Assembly: GCA_032718475.1 (NCBI GenBank) | Contig: JAUCBJ010007615.1 | Coordinates: 1 to 60,838, forward strand | Source of the DNA: Nemertoderma westbladi | Lineage: Eukaryota; Xenacoelomorpha; Nemertodermatida; Nemertodermatidae | DNA: 60,838 nt | Direction of reading: 5' to 3' | Shown: in pieces, positions 22,101 through 32,448 of the stretch | Layout of the letters: each line of letters begins with the position of its first letter | Numbering within the stretch: the first letter of the stretch is position 1 | The notes under the pieces: generated by a model | Told to the model about the DNA's origin: nothing | The model's input: the letters and a program-made list of their open reading frames with translations, nothing else | The model's database searches: none | Program-made: the position numbers and the translations under genes

Positions 22101-22560
22101 TAACCATGGTTCCATGGAAACATGGTAAATCCGTCACTTGGGATGCGACTGTGGTAGATCCCCTTTGTCCCAGCCACCTACACCTTGCCCTGACTGCTGG
22201 GGGTCGCGTTGCGGAGGTGGCTGAGGAGAAGAAAACAGCCAAATACCGGGAGCTAGTCGACCGGGGCTACATCTTCTCCCCGGTTGCCTTTGAGACCTAC
22301 GGCTGTCCGGGTTCTTCCACTCGCAGTTTCCTGAAGGAGATCGGTGACCGTATACGTAGTGTCACCAACGAGCCGTGGTCGCACCGATTCCTCCTACAGA
22401 GGCTCCTCATTGCCATTCAGATCGGCAATGCCGCTTCGATCTTAGGATCGATTAGGTCCACGGACGAGGGTCTGTTGGATCTCGTCTCCTAGGCTCCTCC
22501 ACTTGCGTTCCCCGCTCCCTCTATCCCATCTCCCCTCCCCCTTATAACTCTTATTCCCCC
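19130..22560 (+). mobile_element. GC-rich LINE with RT and restriction-like endonuclease, decayed
   Basis: One coding frame can be followed with breaks. It opens with 19337-20152, which has a zinc-finger-like CPSCGLAFS..LRAHGSVRHRC near the N-terminus. After an in-frame TGA at 20150 comes an RT region (FFGANLFAFSKPDNGVRP, LRRLASK), a frameshift near 20583, then FRNAFNSV, IQQGDADGPALF and the palm YLDDG. A second frameshift follows near 21180. The C-terminal part (21350-22492, broken by TGA at about 21980) has CARCDDPV and a PD-(D/E)xK-like pattern (WDATVVDP ... AEEKKTAKY). YLDDG instead of F/YADD is notable. The region is far richer in G+C than its surroundings. The clade is uncertain; a C-terminal nuclease of this type is known from site-specific LINEs such as R2 and relatives. 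Confidence 0.75.
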
Positions 22561-22599
22561 GCCCCCTTTGTAATTTGTCTCTGTTTTATGTATATTTTT

Positions 22600-23070
22600 G
22601 TTTAATTGTGTTATAACTTTAATTATGTTAATATTATTTAACGCATTCGGGAATTTTAATAATAATTGAATTATATAATTGTAAATCGTCATATCAGGTG
22701 GGTGCAAGTGTTTTTCGTATTTATTGTGTGCTTCATACACCAAATCATCCTTGTTTTTTAAATATAACGCATCTAGTTTAAGGATTAGTTTATCAATTGC
22801 GGCGGTCTGTTTGAGTTCGTCTATTGGGATTGCTGTTCCCCTTTACATTTGAATTCCACAATTTACAAGGAAGAATTTTGACATTTTTATCTCTCGATTA
22901 TCTAGACGTACCAGATATTCTTGATCGGATTCGCCATTGTTTCGCTGAATTTCCGGAATTGCCAGGTTCAAGAAAGGTGCGAAAATTATTATTTTTTTTT
23001 TTTTTGCGAATGCGAAAATGCGAAAATTATTCGTATTGCCATCATAAAGGCAGAAACAATCGGGTAACAT
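22600..23070 (-). pseudogene. Retroelement gag-like fragment
   Basis: Minus-strand translation across two frames gives IDKLILKLDALYLKNKDDLVYEA...FEKHLHPPDMTIYNYIIQ-like sequence; the actual residues YEKHLHPPDMTIYNYI are present. This pattern (LDxLYLKD, YEAY..F, RPxDMSIxDYIxEF) is characteristic of a gag family common in invertebrate retroelements. A stop and frame change separate it from an upstream piece (22843-23070). It is a relic with no pol nearby. Confidence 0.55.
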
Positions 23071-23324
23071 TTTGGTTTACCTGTTGGTGTGCTGCAGCCA
23101 TATTATACAATCAAAAGCACTATTCACCTTTGAAAGTTGAAATGCAGAAGTATAGTTATTATGTAGGTAGCTTACCATGCATACCAGTCAGCCGGTTACA
23201 GCGTTAGGTACTGGTTGCCAATGGTTCGTATTATATAAATACGTTGTATAGTTGTAGACAAAATACACAGGATGAACCATATAGGCAGGGTCGAAGCAGT
23301 AGTCAACCATCCTACACACTGCGC

Positions 23325-23515
23325 CAATTTGTTGTAGACCAAATGTGTTTGTCTACAACTACTGAACTTTAATACTGGTATTGGTATTGTAAGAACAACC
23401 ATGATAATAGGCTACAGACTGTCAAGCTGTCCACATATATTTACTGAATATCAGTACTGTAGTAAATCTGACATAAGTGGCCATGGCCTACTTTCTATAC
23501 ATAATAATGTGATAA
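23325..23515. repeat. Dispersed repeat upstream of the UGT gene
   Basis: Second copy of the repeat at 15655-15850, ending about 150 bp before the UGT start codon. The UGT promoter region is therefore partly made of repeat sequence. Confidence 0.75.
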
Positions 23516-23567
23516 TACAAATCTACATCAGTAAATTATACTGTTTTACATATTTAACATTTATTAG

Positions 23568-23575
23568 TATAAAAT
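23568..23575 (+). promoter_or_regulatory. Possible TATA box of the UGT gene
   Basis: TATAAAAT about 100 nt before the ATG at 23669. The surroundings are AT-rich, so chance occurrence is likely enough to keep this tentative. Confidence 0.3.
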
Positions 23576-23668
23576 AATATTTGGGCCACCAAAACCAGAA
23601 TGATTTTCATCAAATAACAAATTTTACCAACAATATCCCATAGGCTATCTGCAAAGTGTAATATTATA

Positions 23669-25273
23669 ATGATTAAATTAATTATAACAATAGGGATTGT
23701 AATTCTGACCTTGATCCCAAATATTTTAACATGTAATATCCTAATATGGCTTCCTGGTGTATCAACAGTTGGGCGTAGTCAGTATCTATTGGGACATGAA
23801 ATGGCTAATGCATTAGCTGCTCGAGGTCACAATGTAGGCATGACTGCGGGACATGCTCTCAAAATATTAGATGATGCGAATTATACACTTTATAAATACG
23901 GAGGTAATGGTACTATGGAAACCAACTTAAACAGACGTGCTGAGAAATTTGCTACATCGTTATTTGACAATAATGTTCAAGAAAAATCTACTGTGGATAT
24001 CATGTTATCTGGCACTTCCAAAGATTTAATTTCAGAAATTCGCCGTCTCATCTTAACTGATGATAACATGTTTGACAAACTAATACAAGTGGAATGGGAT
24101 ATTGCTGTGATCAATATTTGGCCCTTTGGTTGTGGTAATCTAATGGCACAGAAGTTGGGAATTCGTTACATTAACTTTATTCCTGTCACTCAGCTCCCAA
24201 TGGAACCCGTGCTATTTTATCACATTGGTAATGTTCCTTCACCTTTATCCTATGTTCCTGTATCAGTAACTGGATTTATGGATAACATGAGTTTCCTTCA
24301 AAGATTCATTAATGTCTTGGTTTATTTTGCTGGAAGTATCTTCAGAGATTATGCAATGCTATGGGCTGGAGACACTATCAAACAAGAACTCAACATTCAG
24401 CAGAATATTAGTATGTTTGATACTTTCGCCCAGGCAGAGTTCACATTTATTTATACAAATTTTATCTTCGAATATCCCAGACCATCAATGCCAAATGTTG
24501 CATATATAGGAGGATTTACTTTGAATAAACCGAAACCCTTACCTGATAATATTAGGAAAATCATAGACTCCTCTAAAGAGCATGGAATTGTTGTGTTTTC
24601 TGTAGGATCTGCTGTGAAATCGTTACCTAAAGAATTTATAAAGGAGTTGATGCTTGGATTTTCTAAGGTGAAACAGCAAGTTTTTTGTCGCGCAATCAAG
24701 GGATTCGACAGGAAAGATTTACCAAGTAATGTTCACTTTCTTGAATGGCTCCCACAACACGATTTAATAGGTCATCCAGCGACAAGATTGTTTGTTACAC
24801 ACGGCGGTCTCAGCAGTCTCTACGAGGGAATTTATAACGGGGTTCCGATACTTAGTTTTCTGATTGGTCCTGATGCTGAATATAATTTGGTTCATTTAGA
24901 ACGAAGGGGTATGGCCCATGTGATAAAGCACATGAAAATGTTGACTGGTGAACAATTCTACAACAAAATCCAAATGATCCTTATGAATGAATCATATTCG
25001 AAAAATGCCCAATATTTGTCGAAACTGATGAAATCTACACCCGTTCCTCCAATAGAAACATTTACGTTTTGGACGGAACACGTAATCCAGCATGGCTCAC
25101 AACATCTTCGATCTGCTGCTCACAATCTGAATCTCTTCCAATATTTTCTCATTGATGTGTTGCTGTTTGTACTTATTGGAGTTGTAATATTCATTAATTT
25201 ACTTTTATACTGCTTTAAATTGTGTCGAAACAGGTTCCACAAAAGAAATGAACTAAAGAAGAAATCACAATAA
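23669..25273 (+). CDS. UDP-glycosyltransferase (GT1), dyad residues replaced
   Basis: A 534-residue single-exon protein of normal UGT length. Residues 1-21 form a signal peptide (LIITIGIVILTLIP). A lumenal catalytic part follows, then a C-terminal membrane helix (about 489-510) and a basic cytoplasmic tail ending KKSQ, a KKxx ER-retention signal. The donor-binding signature is present as WLPQHDLIGHPATRLFVTHG and GLSSLYEG. UGTs transfer sugar from UDP-sugars to small lipophilic molecules in the ER. The catalytic His of the family (H39 of human UGT1A1, 14 residues before RGH) is Gln38 here, its partner Asp (D151) is Asn149, and the sugar-contacting Asp-Gln pair is Asp-Ala. The fold looks intact, but classical O-glycosylation is doubtful. 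AATAAA overlaps the stop codon (25269-25274). The absence of introns may mean an old retrocopy or a lineage habit. Confidence 0.93.
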   Translation: MIKLIITIGIVILTLIPNILTCNILIWLPGVSTVGRSQYLLGHEMANALAARGHNVGMTAGHALKILDDANYTLYKYGGNGTMETNLNRRAEKFATSLFDNNVQEKSTVDIMLSGTSKDLISEIRRLILTDDNMFDKLIQVEWDIAVINIWPFGCGNLMAQKLGIRYINFIPVTQLPMEPVLFYHIGNVPSPLSYVPVSVTGFMDNMSFLQRFINVLVYFAGSIFRDYAMLWAGDTIKQELNIQQNISMFDTFAQAEFTFIYTNFIFEYPRPSMPNVAYIGGFTLNKPKPLPDNIRKIIDSSKEHGIVVFSVGSAVKSLPKEFIKELMLGFSKVKQQVFCRAIKGFDRKDLPSNVHFLEWLPQHDLIGHPATRLFVTHGGLSSLYEGIYNGVPILSFLIGPDAEYNLVHLERRGMAHVIKHMKMLTGEQFYNKIQMILMNESYSKNAQYLSKLMKSTPVPPIETFTFWTEHVIQHGSQHLRSAAHNLNLFQYFLIDVLLFVLIGVVIFINLLLYCFKLCRNRFHKRNELKKKSQ

Positions 25274-25279
25274 AAACTA

Positions 25280-26246
25280 TATGATTACATGTATGCAATC
25301 AGCAATCTGCAAACAGTCAGCTGAGTGGAAGGTTCTGCATCCGCATCATAACAAAATGGGATTAATTTTTCTAGAAGCCATATCTGTAAATGAGAGAGTT
25401 TCAAAGGTGAGAGGATAATGAATATTCATTATCTCTTCTTCCCCTTTCAGGAGGGTATAACTGAATTGTACTGTATTTTCCCTTCTTGGCTCTTGAGAAT
25501 ACCTTCCATATCATGAAAAACCTCTAATCAACTGAGTGCCATTTGCAAATTACTGATTTCATACAGAGTTAATCCAGTTGCTTATTAGTATGTTCTTCAA
25601 AATTATATACCAGTAAGATATTTTACATGACAATCACACTCTTGATAATTAATAATGATAACAATTATTAATATTATTATGTATACATGATCCTCTGACC
25701 CACCTATGGGCTAGTTAAAAATATATTTAATTAATATAAACGAATTTTGTCTTTTAAACTGTGCCATTTATTAAGCATCATCATAGGAAATTTCAATAGT
25801 GCCTTTAGTGTTATGTTACTACGAACTCTGCAATGATGGTACGGATGGTAGGCCTCAAAATTCAGTTCGCTCATAATCATTAATAAAAAAACGAGGCGCC
25901 CCTTCAATAAAGTGATAAAGTCCACAGACTGGATATACTTTATATGTCCACCATTGACAAATGGTACAGTAGGCCGAGGCCTATAGTTCTAATGTTGGGT
26001 AAATGTCTCATTAACTTTACGGAGAGTTAAATTGGCAAACAAAAGTAAATTATTCCACTCAAATTCGTCGAATTTATCCTTGTGGCAGTTTGCCATGAAG
26101 CCAGCTTCTCCGAACTGGAATATGCCTTAATCCCTTGGATCCTTGAGGTTGTGGTGGAGGATAGTCGGCTATTAGGCATGGTTGGCTTCAGATACTGTCA
26201 GTGGGTTGGTAGACTTAGCGGAATTTTTTGGACAATGTTTAGTGCA
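25280..26246. other. Intergenic, no gene recognised
   Basis: AT-rich 3' flank of the UGT gene. Short frames on both strands show no conserved motif. Confidence 0.55.
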
Positions 26247-26254
26247 CTGCACAC

Positions 26255-27101
26255 TAGGGCTCGATCGGAGTTTTTATTTTGCCGGAGCCGGAGCCGGAAC
26301 CGGAGTGGAAAAAAAATTGCCGGAGTTTGACCGGAGCCGGAGTTTCTTTCCCTATGTGTATTTTCCCTATATCCGGGCCGGGTCGCCGTCGTTAGTACTC
26401 ATATCCGGGTCGCCGTCGTCGGTACTCATATCCGGGCACCGGGTCGCCATCGTTGGTACTTATATCCTGGTTGCTGACATAACTCCTTGCATCATTCTCA
26501 GTCCATCCCCCTTCCAGAATTATAGTACATATAGCTGTATAGTACAGTAGCTTGAGGTGTGGGATTGTCAGACTGTGTATTCAAGCTGTCAGGTAGGCCT
26601 ACCGCTACCAGTACAGCAGTTCCGGAATTAGATTAAGTCAGTAAGTACAGAAGTCAGGAAGTAGTACCGGTACTACTGTCCGACTGTACTGCTGTGTAGT
26701 ACTACCAGTACCAGCCTGCCAGTAAATCTAAGTTATTTAGTATTACACTGCTCTACCAGCAGACCAGTCAGCCAGTCTACTGTAGTATATTAATACTGTA
26801 ATAATAGTAGTATCAAAGTTGTGCAGTCAGACAGTCAGACAGTACTGCAGTACTACCGGTACTGGACAGCTGGAGTAGGCTATTGCAGTATTGGAGTGAG
26901 TACCGTACACTGGAATAATATACTGCTGCCATATGCCTATCTGCCTATACTAGCAACTAGCCTATATATTATGTACATTAATATAAAACATACATTATTA
27001 AAAAAACTCCGGCTCCGGTGATTTTTCTAACTCGCTCCGGTTCGGAGCCGGATGTAAGAAACTCCGGCCGGAGCCGGAGCCGGAACTCCGATCGAGCCCT
27101 A
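26255..27101. mobile_element. hAT-type MITE with 8-bp target duplication
   Basis: Termini TAGGGCTCGATCGGAGTT and AACTCCGATCGAGCCCTA are perfect inverted repeats. They are flanked by the 8-bp direct repeat CTGCACAC at 26247-26254 and 27102-27109. Subterminal regions are rich in GCCGGA repeats in opposite orientations at the two ends. The 847-bp length and absence of a transposase frame make it non-autonomous. The 8-bp duplication points to the hAT superfamily. Confidence 0.88.
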
Positions 27102-27109
27102 CTGCACAC

Positions 27110-28540
27110 CGGTGTCTATTTAGTGTATTTGAAATCGAGGATTTAGTTGCGCTCCGTGCAGTATTTATTAAAGATAAAGGGAGCATTCTTTTAAATCTCG
27201 CGGCAGTTTATAAACTGCAACTCCTTGCATAGGCCTACCATCTTGGCGAATCGATGTGTTATTTTCCAATATAGGACCTACCAGTAATTAGAATTGCAGT
27301 TAGTACCACAGTATTTCAAAGGCATTACAGTAATAAGTATTATTAGTTACTAATTGCAAATTTACTAAGTTTTATTAATATTGCTATTGCTATATGGAGG
27401 TACATACTGATATAAGCTATAGGAAACAAATTAATACAGTAACACAGCGATACAGGCCTACTGTTATAATGGGAAATCAGTTAATCAGCTACCAACCAGC
27501 CTACAATAGTTTTGTAGTTTTGCCTCCAATATCTAAGTTTACATCTATGATCTAAGATCGCACCCCTCGTTCCCTCTAGAGTTCTAAGTTGGCCCTACGA
27601 TCTAATATTATTGGTTTTCACAGCTTGTTTCAGGTCTTTTAAGGTCGTTTCGGGTTGTTTCAGTTCGTTTGCCCTTTTGGGATGTCATAACAAATACAAA
27701 TACAAATAAGCCAATTATATGTCAAAAAATTGAACATTGCCACAAAAAAACTCTGTATCTATTATAGTACTGTATGAAGATTTCCCACCCATGCGTTTTG
27801 ATTATAAAATATTTACTAAGACAAATCAGCTGGTCCGAGACTCTAAGTAAGGGGGAATGTACCTCTCCTGTTTTTGGACATATAGAGCTAGATAATAATC
27901 ACGTAGGTTTAAAATACTTCAAAACTATCTACAGGATTTCTGATGAAGTTTAGCGATCTGATCAATTTATGACAGATCCACCCCACCCCATTCATATCGA
28001 CTTAAGATAGAGACAGCGACTCATTATGTGTAGGAAGGACCCTTCAGGATACATTAATTTCTCTTGATCGCGATTTCCATGGAAACTACATATTTAATAT
28101 AACAGATTGCATTCATTTTTTCTTAGGAAGAAAAACTAGAAACTCGGGGAAGAAATTGTAATTCTGAATGGCCAAATAAAAATAGAAAGAAATAACGCGA
28201 TAAATAAAGGGGAATTAACTTCATTGAAGGCGAAGGTTTGTTATCATTCTAGATAGTTATTCAAACATAACAAACTAATAACTTAAAGATTACGGCGTTC
28301 TTTTTTGTTGGAAGTTAAAACATCCAAGTAATAAGCCCAATAGTTGAATAATAACTATTTACATACTTGTGTGTAAAGTAGCACTTTACAGTGTGATGAT
28401 CTGAGTGCTTTGTTACACAAGTGGACGTTAGTGAGTGAGTGAAAATAAAGCCACGAGGATCAGAACACTATAAAGTACTTTGCAACAAGTATGTATGTAG
28501 TTTTATTTCAAAATTGTAACATTACGAAATGATTGTATGT
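27110..28540. other. No gene recognised
   Basis: AT-rich sequence between the MITE and the full-length LINE. No convincing ORF, RNA gene or repeat end was seen. Confidence 0.5.
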
Positions 28541-28556
28541 TAGTAGATCCATACTA

Positions 28557-31500
28557 CAGGTCTAGGTCAGGTCAGGTATTCTAGGTCATTGATCAAGAAA
28601 ACTTGCCACCTCCATGCAGCATAAAGGAGGTGCCACCTGTAGCTGCATAGACCCACTTACTAGGGCAAATCTGGTCCTGTAACTAGGACCCCCTTCGTTC
28701 TGGGATAAGGACGCCCTTGGTCCTGGATTAAGGACCCATATACTTGGCTGCAGGGGTATATGGCCTGACCAGGCAGATGGTGATCTACCAATGGCTGGTT
28801 AGGAGTAGAGTGTTCTCATGTCCACTCTGAGGGCACTTCACTGCGACCTGCACCTGGCAGCAAGGGTACAGGGCATGACCCAGCAGATGAGCTGCAACAG
28901 CCAATGGTGGGTCATGTACGCCAGAGTAGATATGGGTGATGGGCCTCATATCTGACTCCATTGCGACACCCACCCTGTGGAATGGCAAACCAGGGTGTGG
29001 TATTTGCCCCGAGAGCTGACTCGGCAAAAAAGCACCCCCCAACCCCCACTATGGATTACATTAGCAATGCGGAGGTCCGGCCACTAGAGGCCAGTGGAAT
29101 TACCGGACACAATCGGCCTCACAGGCGTCAGTTAACTCCTGACCGGCTGCCTGTCTCACCCCCTACTGGAGAGAGAGCAGCCAACAATTCTTTGAGTCCC
29201 TTTCCTGATGACCTTTCTGGCCCAAACCCTGGGTCACCAGGGAGGCCAGATTGTGATGGGGAGAGGGATTCTGGAGTTGGAGGCTACTCTCATGTTCCAC
29301 CCCGACCAACAAAGCCATTGGTGAATCTGAGGCAAGTCACTAGACTAGCCTCAGTAAACACCCTAACACTCGGGTCCCCAATGCGACAAGGTGAGCTGAC
29401 TGCCTTGGCAGATAAGCTTTCTCTTAGCGCAGTGGGTGTTCAAGAGCACCGAATGCAGACTGGACAGACTGATGAGGTTCTGATTAAGGACATGGGGGGC
29501 GGTTGGCGACTCGCCCTCGCGTCAGCAGATGATAGTGGCAATGGTGGAATTGGTCTATTGATGAATCCAACTGCACATGCAGCATTGGACAAAATAGACC
29601 AAATCTCTAACCGCATCATCCGTTGCCACTTCTCATGTTCTGGAAGACTGGCTAAGAAGTTTCCTAAGGTGGTTCTGATTGTGTGCTACTCTCCAACTAG
29701 TGTTGCCCCTGTAGAGGAGGTGGAAAATTTCTACCACAATCTACAAGCAGCAACTGATGGAGTGGATCAGCATGCATTCTTAACATTCCTGGGAGACTTT
29801 AATGCAAGTCTGCATCAATCACCTACATCGCCCTGGGTCTATAGCAATAGTGTTAACGGAAATTCTGTCCATCTTCAGGATTTTATCTCTGGAAATGGAT
29901 TGTTTTCGGCTGGAACCCAGTTCAAGAAGCGAACTGGAAAGCTATGGACTCATAGTGGACCCAGTGGTCACAAGTCCCAGATAGACCATATTCTGTTTCG
30001 TAGGAAATACAGGAGCTCTATACAAGACTGTAATGCATTTACACTTCGACCCTTCTCCAGTGATCACCGCCTTATTGTGGCCAAGGTAAGACTTAGTCTG
30101 CGTGCTAGCAGATCAACGAAATCTGCCTTGCCACGGCATGACTGGTCCTCTCTGTTGCAACAGCCAAGTGTGAGATCCAGCTTCACACTACAGCTGAGCA
30201 ACAGGTATGAGGCTCTTGCCTCTGAGGCGGCAGATCACTGTGAGGGCTATACTGCCTTTACAGAAGCAGTTAAGTTAGCAGCTGCAGAAACAGTTCCTGT
30301 ATACCCTCGAAACAGGAAAAGGGCCCCCTGGACTGACAACAAAATTCAGAAGTGCCGAAATGACCTTCATAAGGCGCAGAAAGAGTCCCGACTCAAACAG
30401 ACTACAGCGGCCAAGAATGCAGTTAAAGCTGCATCTAGGTCCCTGAACAGGCAGTACTCTGTTAATCTACAGGAGCTAATAAACCAACAGGTTGATGCCA
30501 TCAATGATGCTGACGACAGCAGGCAATCATCCCAGGCATGGAAATCGATCAATCTGCTTACTGGGCGGAAAAGCCAACCAACCACCAAGGTTAAGGCTGA
30601 ATCACCAGCCGATCGCCTTAATGGTTGGAAAGCCCACTTTGAAAAGCTCCTCAATAATGACAGGGTATTGCCTGATAACTTTATAGAAGTAAAAGTGTCT
30701 GAGTCTGTACTCCCAGATATTCCCATTGGCGATATCTCCTTTGCAGAAGTGAAGGCTGCTGCAAAGAGCATTAAGACCAATCGTGCCAGTGGAGTAGATG
30801 GTGTTCCCCCTGAGGTCTTTAAAATACCTGAGTGTTTAAAGCTCATCTATCCCATCATAGTAGACATGTACCGTACAACAAGAGTCCCACAAGAAATGAA
30901 AACAAATAAGTTGGTGCCAGTTCCCAAGAAGGGCAACCTAACACTCTATGGTTCTTTTCGGGGAATCTCATTGATCTCGATTGCTGCAAAACTATACAAT
31001 AGAATTATATTAAATCGCATCAGGGATCCCATTGAGAGACTGCTACGTGGAAATCAGAATGGGTTCCGTAAAGGTCGTGGGACCATGGAGCCTATTTTGG
31101 CACTTAGAAGGATAATTGAAGAGTTATCAAAAAAGAAAGACAGGCATCTGGCTGTTATCTTTGTTGACTTCTTCAAGGCCTTTGATTCAGTCTCTCGCTC
31201 ACGTATGTTCAGCATACTTTCATTATATGGGATTCCTGATGAAATTATTGCAGCAATCAGATCAGTATACGATGGTTCGACAACATTTGTGTCTACTGTT
31301 GACGGTGACACAGAACCATTTGAAGTGTTATGGGGCGTCCTCCAAGGAGACACACTTGCACTATTCTTGTTCATTATTGTGGTTGACTATGTTCTACGCA
31401 TGTCCTTAGATCATCATAATGATGATGGGGTGATGATAACTCCACCTACTGGCTCCAGAAGTCGAGGAAATCCTGCCAAGTACCTAACTGATCTAGACTT

Positions 31501-32325
31501 TGCTGATGACTTAGGAGTACTCTCAGAATCATTAGAGGGAGCCCAGCGGCTCCTCAGCTCATTAGAACATGCTGCTTCTAGTGTTGGTCTTTTTATTAAC
31601 TCCAGAAAGACCAAAATTCTGACAGTTAACTTTGAAAGTCCTCAGCAAGTCTCTGATCGGATGAGCATAAGCTCAAAGGATGGTATGCTTGAGCATGTGG
31701 ACGACTTCTGTTACCTGGGATCATGGATCCGGAAGTCAGGTGAGGACCTTCGAATACGTAAGGGAAAGGCATGGGCAGCCTTGAATAGGCTTTCCAGGAT
31801 TTGGAAGTCACCTAGAATTAATCGGAAACTTAAGGTCCGATTATTTAGAGCAGCAGTAGTTCCAGTACTCCTCTACGGGAGTCCATGCTGGGCTCTAACT
31901 GCTGAGGACACCAAATCTCTGGATGGCACATTCACAAGAATGCTGCGCCGGGTGCATTGTGTCGGGTACAATGCACACATCTCCAACCAGACACTATATA
32001 ACATTGGAGGTGTCTCATTGGTTCCCCCAAGCTTGACACTAGAAAAAAATCGCCTCCGCTTTGCAGGACATTGCTTTCGCCGTGAGGACCAGCCAGTGCA
32101 TAATCTTGTACTTTGGCAGCCTCATGGAGTGAATAAGCATGGTGGACAGCCCATGACTTTCTTGAGACGCATCTTAAAGGACACTGGCCTTAAAGATGAG
32201 GATGATCTAGCAAATGTCATGGGTGATAGGGAGTTGTGGCGGTGCAATTTTGTTGACAAGCCGGCACAGCATTCTTAAAAATGCAGCTGCAATGCAGCAT
32301 GCCGATCCTAGTAGTAGTAGTAGTA
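28557..32325 (+). mobile_element. Full-length LINE (copy B)
   Basis: The longest copy of a family also present at 12700-14858, 33521-35719, 56437-56826 and as small scraps. It has a 5'UTR of about 425 bp, one long ORF, a very short 3'UTR and a (TAG)n tail. The direct repeat TAGTAGATCCATACT flanks it (ending at 28556 and again after the tail from about 32321), though the first TAGTAG may belong to the tail. The intact ORF and complete ends make this copy a candidate for an active source element. Confidence 0.9.
28982..32278 (+). CDS. LINE endonuclease-reverse transcriptase polyprotein
   Basis: The first ATG is at 28982; the open frame begins slightly earlier without an ATG. The approximately 1098-residue product has an unstructured Pro-rich N-terminus and an apurinic-type endonuclease (about residues 120-380) with AVGVQEHRM, the catalytic LGDFNASL and the terminal SSDHRLIVAK. 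The RT domain (about 600-860) has VPKKGNLTLYGSFRGISLIS, FVDFFKAFDSV, the GVLQGDTLALFLF segment and the catalytic LDFADDLGVL. A C-terminal region has RLFRAAVVPVLLYGSPCWAL and RRLRFAGHC-like sequence (here LRFAGHCFRR), a domain found in many invertebrate EN-RT LINEs. No frameshift or stop is seen. I leave the clade open between RTE-like and related groups. Confidence 0.9.
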   Translation: MANQGVVFAPRADSAKKHPPTPTMDYISNAEVRPLEASGITGHNRPHRRQLTPDRLPVSPPTGERAANNSLSPFPDDLSGPNPGSPGRPDCDGERDSGVGGYSHVPPRPTKPLVNLRQVTRLASVNTLTLGSPMRQGELTALADKLSLSAVGVQEHRMQTGQTDEVLIKDMGGGWRLALASADDSGNGGIGLLMNPTAHAALDKIDQISNRIIRCHFSCSGRLAKKFPKVVLIVCYSPTSVAPVEEVENFYHNLQAATDGVDQHAFLTFLGDFNASLHQSPTSPWVYSNSVNGNSVHLQDFISGNGLFSAGTQFKKRTGKLWTHSGPSGHKSQIDHILFRRKYRSSIQDCNAFTLRPFSSDHRLIVAKVRLSLRASRSTKSALPRHDWSSLLQQPSVRSSFTLQLSNRYEALASEAADHCEGYTAFTEAVKLAAAETVPVYPRNRKRAPWTDNKIQKCRNDLHKAQKESRLKQTTAAKNAVKAASRSLNRQYSVNLQELINQQVDAINDADDSRQSSQAWKSINLLTGRKSQPTTKVKAESPADRLNGWKAHFEKLLNNDRVLPDNFIEVKVSESVLPDIPIGDISFAEVKAAAKSIKTNRASGVDGVPPEVFKIPECLKLIYPIIVDMYRTTRVPQEMKTNKLVPVPKKGNLTLYGSFRGISLISIAAKLYNRIILNRIRDPIERLLRGNQNGFRKGRGTMEPILALRRIIEELSKKKDRHLAVIFVDFFKAFDSVSRSRMFSILSLYGIPDEIIAAIRSVYDGSTTFVSTVDGDTEPFEVLWGVLQGDTLALFLFIIVVDYVLRMSLDHHNDDGVMITPPTGSRSRGNPAKYLTDLDFADDLGVLSESLEGAQRLLSSLEHAASSVGLFINSRKTKILTVNFESPQQVSDRMSISSKDGMLEHVDDFCYLGSWIRKSGEDLRIRKGKAWAALNRLSRIWKSPRINRKLKVRLFRAAVVPVLLYGSPCWALTAEDTKSLDGTFTRMLRRVHCVGYNAHISNQTLYNIGGVSLVPPSLTLEKNRLRFAGHCFRREDQPVHNLVLWQPHGVNKHGGQPMTFLRRILKDTGLKDEDDLANVMGDRELWRCNFVDKPAQHS

Positions 32326-32448
32326 GATCCATACTTCTGCACGCCACCTACCGAGAGAATGGGGAATGGGGTGATATACGAATCACAGCCAGGTATCCAA
32401 TATCCAATATAATATTGCATACCAAGGGATATGATGATATCCACGTGA

